DNA from: Pseudomonas plecoglossicida NBRC 103162 = DSM 15088
Lineage (GTDB): Bacteria > Pseudomonadota > Gammaproteobacteria > Pseudomonadales > Pseudomonadaceae
Reading direction: 5' to 3'
DNA: 64,000 nucleotides
Assembly: GCF_000730665.1 (NCBI RefSeq)
Contig: NZ_BBIV01000014.1
Span: 1-64,000 of the forward strand
Part shown: positions 62,518 to 64,000 of the stretch, in pieces
Layout: every line of letters starts with the position of its first letter
Numbering within the stretch: position 1 is the first letter of the stretch
Made by a program: the position numbers and the translations under genes
The notes under the pieces: generated by a model
What the model saw: the letters and a program-made list of their open reading frames with translations, nothing else
The model's database searches: none
What the model was told of the DNA's origin: nothing

Positions 62518-63852
62518 TCAGAGCACCCGCTTGATCAACGGTTCCAGACGGCTGTAATGCAGGCGACGGAGGAACTTGCGCACTTCCTTGGGATGCTCCG
62601 CCTTGACACCCAGATCTTGCGCCGAGCCGATCTTCGGTGCATGCCGGCGAATGCCCTCCAGCTCCGCTTCCCGAGGCGCCAGCCACTGCCCCAGGGGGTC
62701 ATCGATCAACAGGCCGTTTTCCAGGTCCAGGTTGAAGCCGCGTGGGTTGAGGTTGTTGCCGGTCAGCAGCGAATAACGTTGGTCGACCCACACCCCCTTG
62801 GCATGGAAGGTATGGCCCGGGTCGTTCCAGATCCGTATCACCAGCTGACCACTGGCGATGGCGGCGTGGCGACGCCGGGCGAAGGCGCGCAGGTTGTCTT
62901 CGTACAGGTACGGCAACGCGCCGCTGGCACTGAACGGCTCGCCCGGGGCGATGTAGAAGTCGTTGGCGGTACGATCGCCGACGATCAGTTCGACCTGCAC
63001 GCCGCGGTCCAGGGCGTGGTCCAGCTCGCGCATCACCACCCGCGGCGGGTTGAAGTACGGCGTGCTGATGATCATCTGCGTGCGGGCCGCGGCCAGCAGC
63101 GCGCACAGCGCACGGTTGAGCGGGTTGCCTCGGCCGACGCCGAGCAGTGGCACCACCCGCAGCCCCGGCCCCGACGCGGCCGCCGGCGCGTCATAGGCCA
63201 TGCGCCGCAGCCGCGCACGCAGGCGGCGGATATCGCCACGCAGGTTGCGCATCTGCGGCGCCGGCAGGTCCAGGCGCGGCGTGGCGGTGTGGTGCAGCAG
63301 GCGCTTGACCAGGTCGACCATGGCATCGGCCAGGGGCGCCGACTGGAACAGGTGGTAGCGGTCCAGGCGATAGCGGTCGAAACGGTGCAGGTAGACGTTG
63401 TTCAGACTCGCCCCGGTGTAGATCACGCAGTCGTCGATGATGCTGCCCTTGAGGTGCAGCACGCCGAACAGTTCGCGGGTTTGCACCGGCACCCCATGGA
63501 TCACCACATCCAGCCCGCGCAACTGGCGCTGGGCCTGGTACCAGGCGGCATTGCCCGGCTGCCGCCCGGCCCCCAGCAGGCCACGGCGAGCACGGAACCA
63601 GTCGACCACGATGACGATCTCCAGGTTCGGCCGGACGGCCTTGGCCTGATACAGGGCATCGAGCACCTCCTGCCCGGCCTCGTCCTCCTGCAGGTACAGC
63701 GCGACGATGACGATGCGCCGGGTCGCGGCGGCAATCCGTTCGAGCAGGCAGGCGCGGTAAGTGGCGGCGTCGGGCAGCACCTGGATCGCGTCTGCGGCGA
63801 TGGCGAAACCTGGCAGCGCCGCCAGCATGGAATCGGGGTTCACGTAGGTCAC
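62518..63852 (-). CDS. pssA: CDP-diacylglycerol-serine O-phosphatidyltransferase (phospholipase D-like)
   Basis: A 444-residue protein with two HKD-type motifs (HLKGSIID and HAKGVWVD), the phospholipase D superfamily pair. Its run PNLEIVIVVDWFRARRGLLG and GASLNNVYLHRFDRYRLDRYHLF match PssA of E. coli closely as remembered. It makes phosphatidylserine for phosphatidylethanolamine. The start is unsure: GTG 63852, GTG 63843 (AAGGTGA nearby) or ATG 63828. Pseudomonas often has the membrane-type PssA instead, so this E. coli-type enzyme may be one of two. Confidence 0.85.
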   Translation of the reverse strand: MTYVNPDSMLAALPGFAIAADAIQVLPDAATYRACLLERIAAATRRIVIVALYLQEDEAGQEVLDALYQAKAVRPNLEIVIVVDWFRARRGLLGAGRQPGNAAWYQAQRQLRGLDVVIHGVPVQTRELFGVLHLKGSIIDDCVIYTGASLNNVYLHRFDRYRLDRYHLFQSAPLADAMVDLVKRLLHHTATPRLDLPAPQMRNLRGDIRRLRARLRRMAYDAPAAASGPGLRVVPLLGVGRGNPLNRALCALLAAARTQMIISTPYFNPPRVVMRELDHALDRGVQVELIVGDRTANDFYIAPGEPFSASGALPYLYEDNLRAFARRRHAAIASGQLVIRIWNDPGHTFHAKGVWVDQRYSLLTGNNLNPRGFNLDLENGLLIDDPLGQWLAPREAELEGIRRHAPKIGSAQDLGVKAEHPKEVRKFLRRLHYSRLEPLIKRVL

Positions 63853-63972
63853 CTTCTGTCTGCAATCAGGTCCATTCCTGGTCGCTGCGTGCGGGGTGTA
63901 AGATCACCCGGCAACGACCCATAACAACAAGAAACGTGCGAGGCCTGTTTTTCCCACTGCCCCTGACGAACT

Positions 63973-64000
63973 ATGCCTCAGCTTGCACAGGAAGATCGCA
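63973..64000 (+). CDS. Possible start of a plus-strand gene cut by the window edge
   Basis: ATG 63973 opens a frame reading MPQLAQEDR, which runs off the window. A GTG at 63936 opens another frame. Neither has a strong ribosome site and only 9 to 21 codons are visible, so whether a gene begins here, and what it is, cannot be said. Confidence 0.25.

Overview
The window is high-GC DNA with dense gene packing, several families of short REP-like palindromes, and gene types (catBCA/CatR, OprD porin, LpxO, PpnN, PssA, YeiH, Tmm-like monooxygenase) that fit a chromosome of the Pseudomonas putida group. This assignment comes from recognised protein families and REP style, not from a database search. 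No rRNA, tRNA, CRISPR array, phage gene or intact insertion sequence was seen.

Left part (1-24.6 kb): after thpR, lpxO, a small AhpD-like protein and a GNAT acetyltransferase comes a seven-gene minus-strand operon (8346 to 2776) in the order flavin monooxygenase, small protein, Rieske alpha, Rieske beta, SDR, reductase, flavin reductase. This is the iacABCDEFG order of indole-3-acetate catabolism, whose product is catechol. A divergent LysR regulator, OprD porin, NIPSNAP protein, chemoreceptor, a pair of NAD-dependent dehydrogenases, an AraC regulator, an MFS transporter and then catA-catC-catB with divergent catR follow. Together they could sense, import and convert an indolic compound to catechol and on to beta-ketoadipate enol-lactone. 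dsdA-dsdC (D-serine deamination) closes this part.

Middle (24.6-42.1 kb): a visibly decaying stretch. It holds a broken M24 peptidase gene, a VOC protein, an unidentified cysteine-rich protein, an SH3 protein, then at 28.8-30.8 kb a set of gene stumps (small periplasmic protein, LysR, SDR, LysR, argC) joined by deletions around one intact tautomerase. Then comes an intact five-gene operon (AhpD-like, acyl-CoA-dehydrogenase-like, SsuABC/TauABC-type transporter) with a divergent AraC regulator, an Rrf2 regulator, a gene that closely resembles trimethylamine monooxygenase, an NDH-2-like oxidoreductase and a 5'-truncated chemoreceptor.

Right part (42.1-64 kb): a second catabolic island (nucleobase-type permease, flavin reductase, LLM monooxygenase, DUF1185 protein, alpha/beta hydrolase, aldehyde dehydrogenase, second flavin reductase, carboxymuconolactone-decarboxylase-like protein, GntR regulator). 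Three copies of a palindromic motif (consensus TATTAYGGTATWCCA) lie in front of its three transcription units, which suggests one GntR-controlled regulon for opening a nitrogen heterocycle; the substrate is unknown. After it come a Nudix hydrolase, a metzincin-like protease, a hybrid histidine kinase, LysE/Lrp, a second permease, LysR/YeiH, ppnN, a diguanylate cyclase and pssA.
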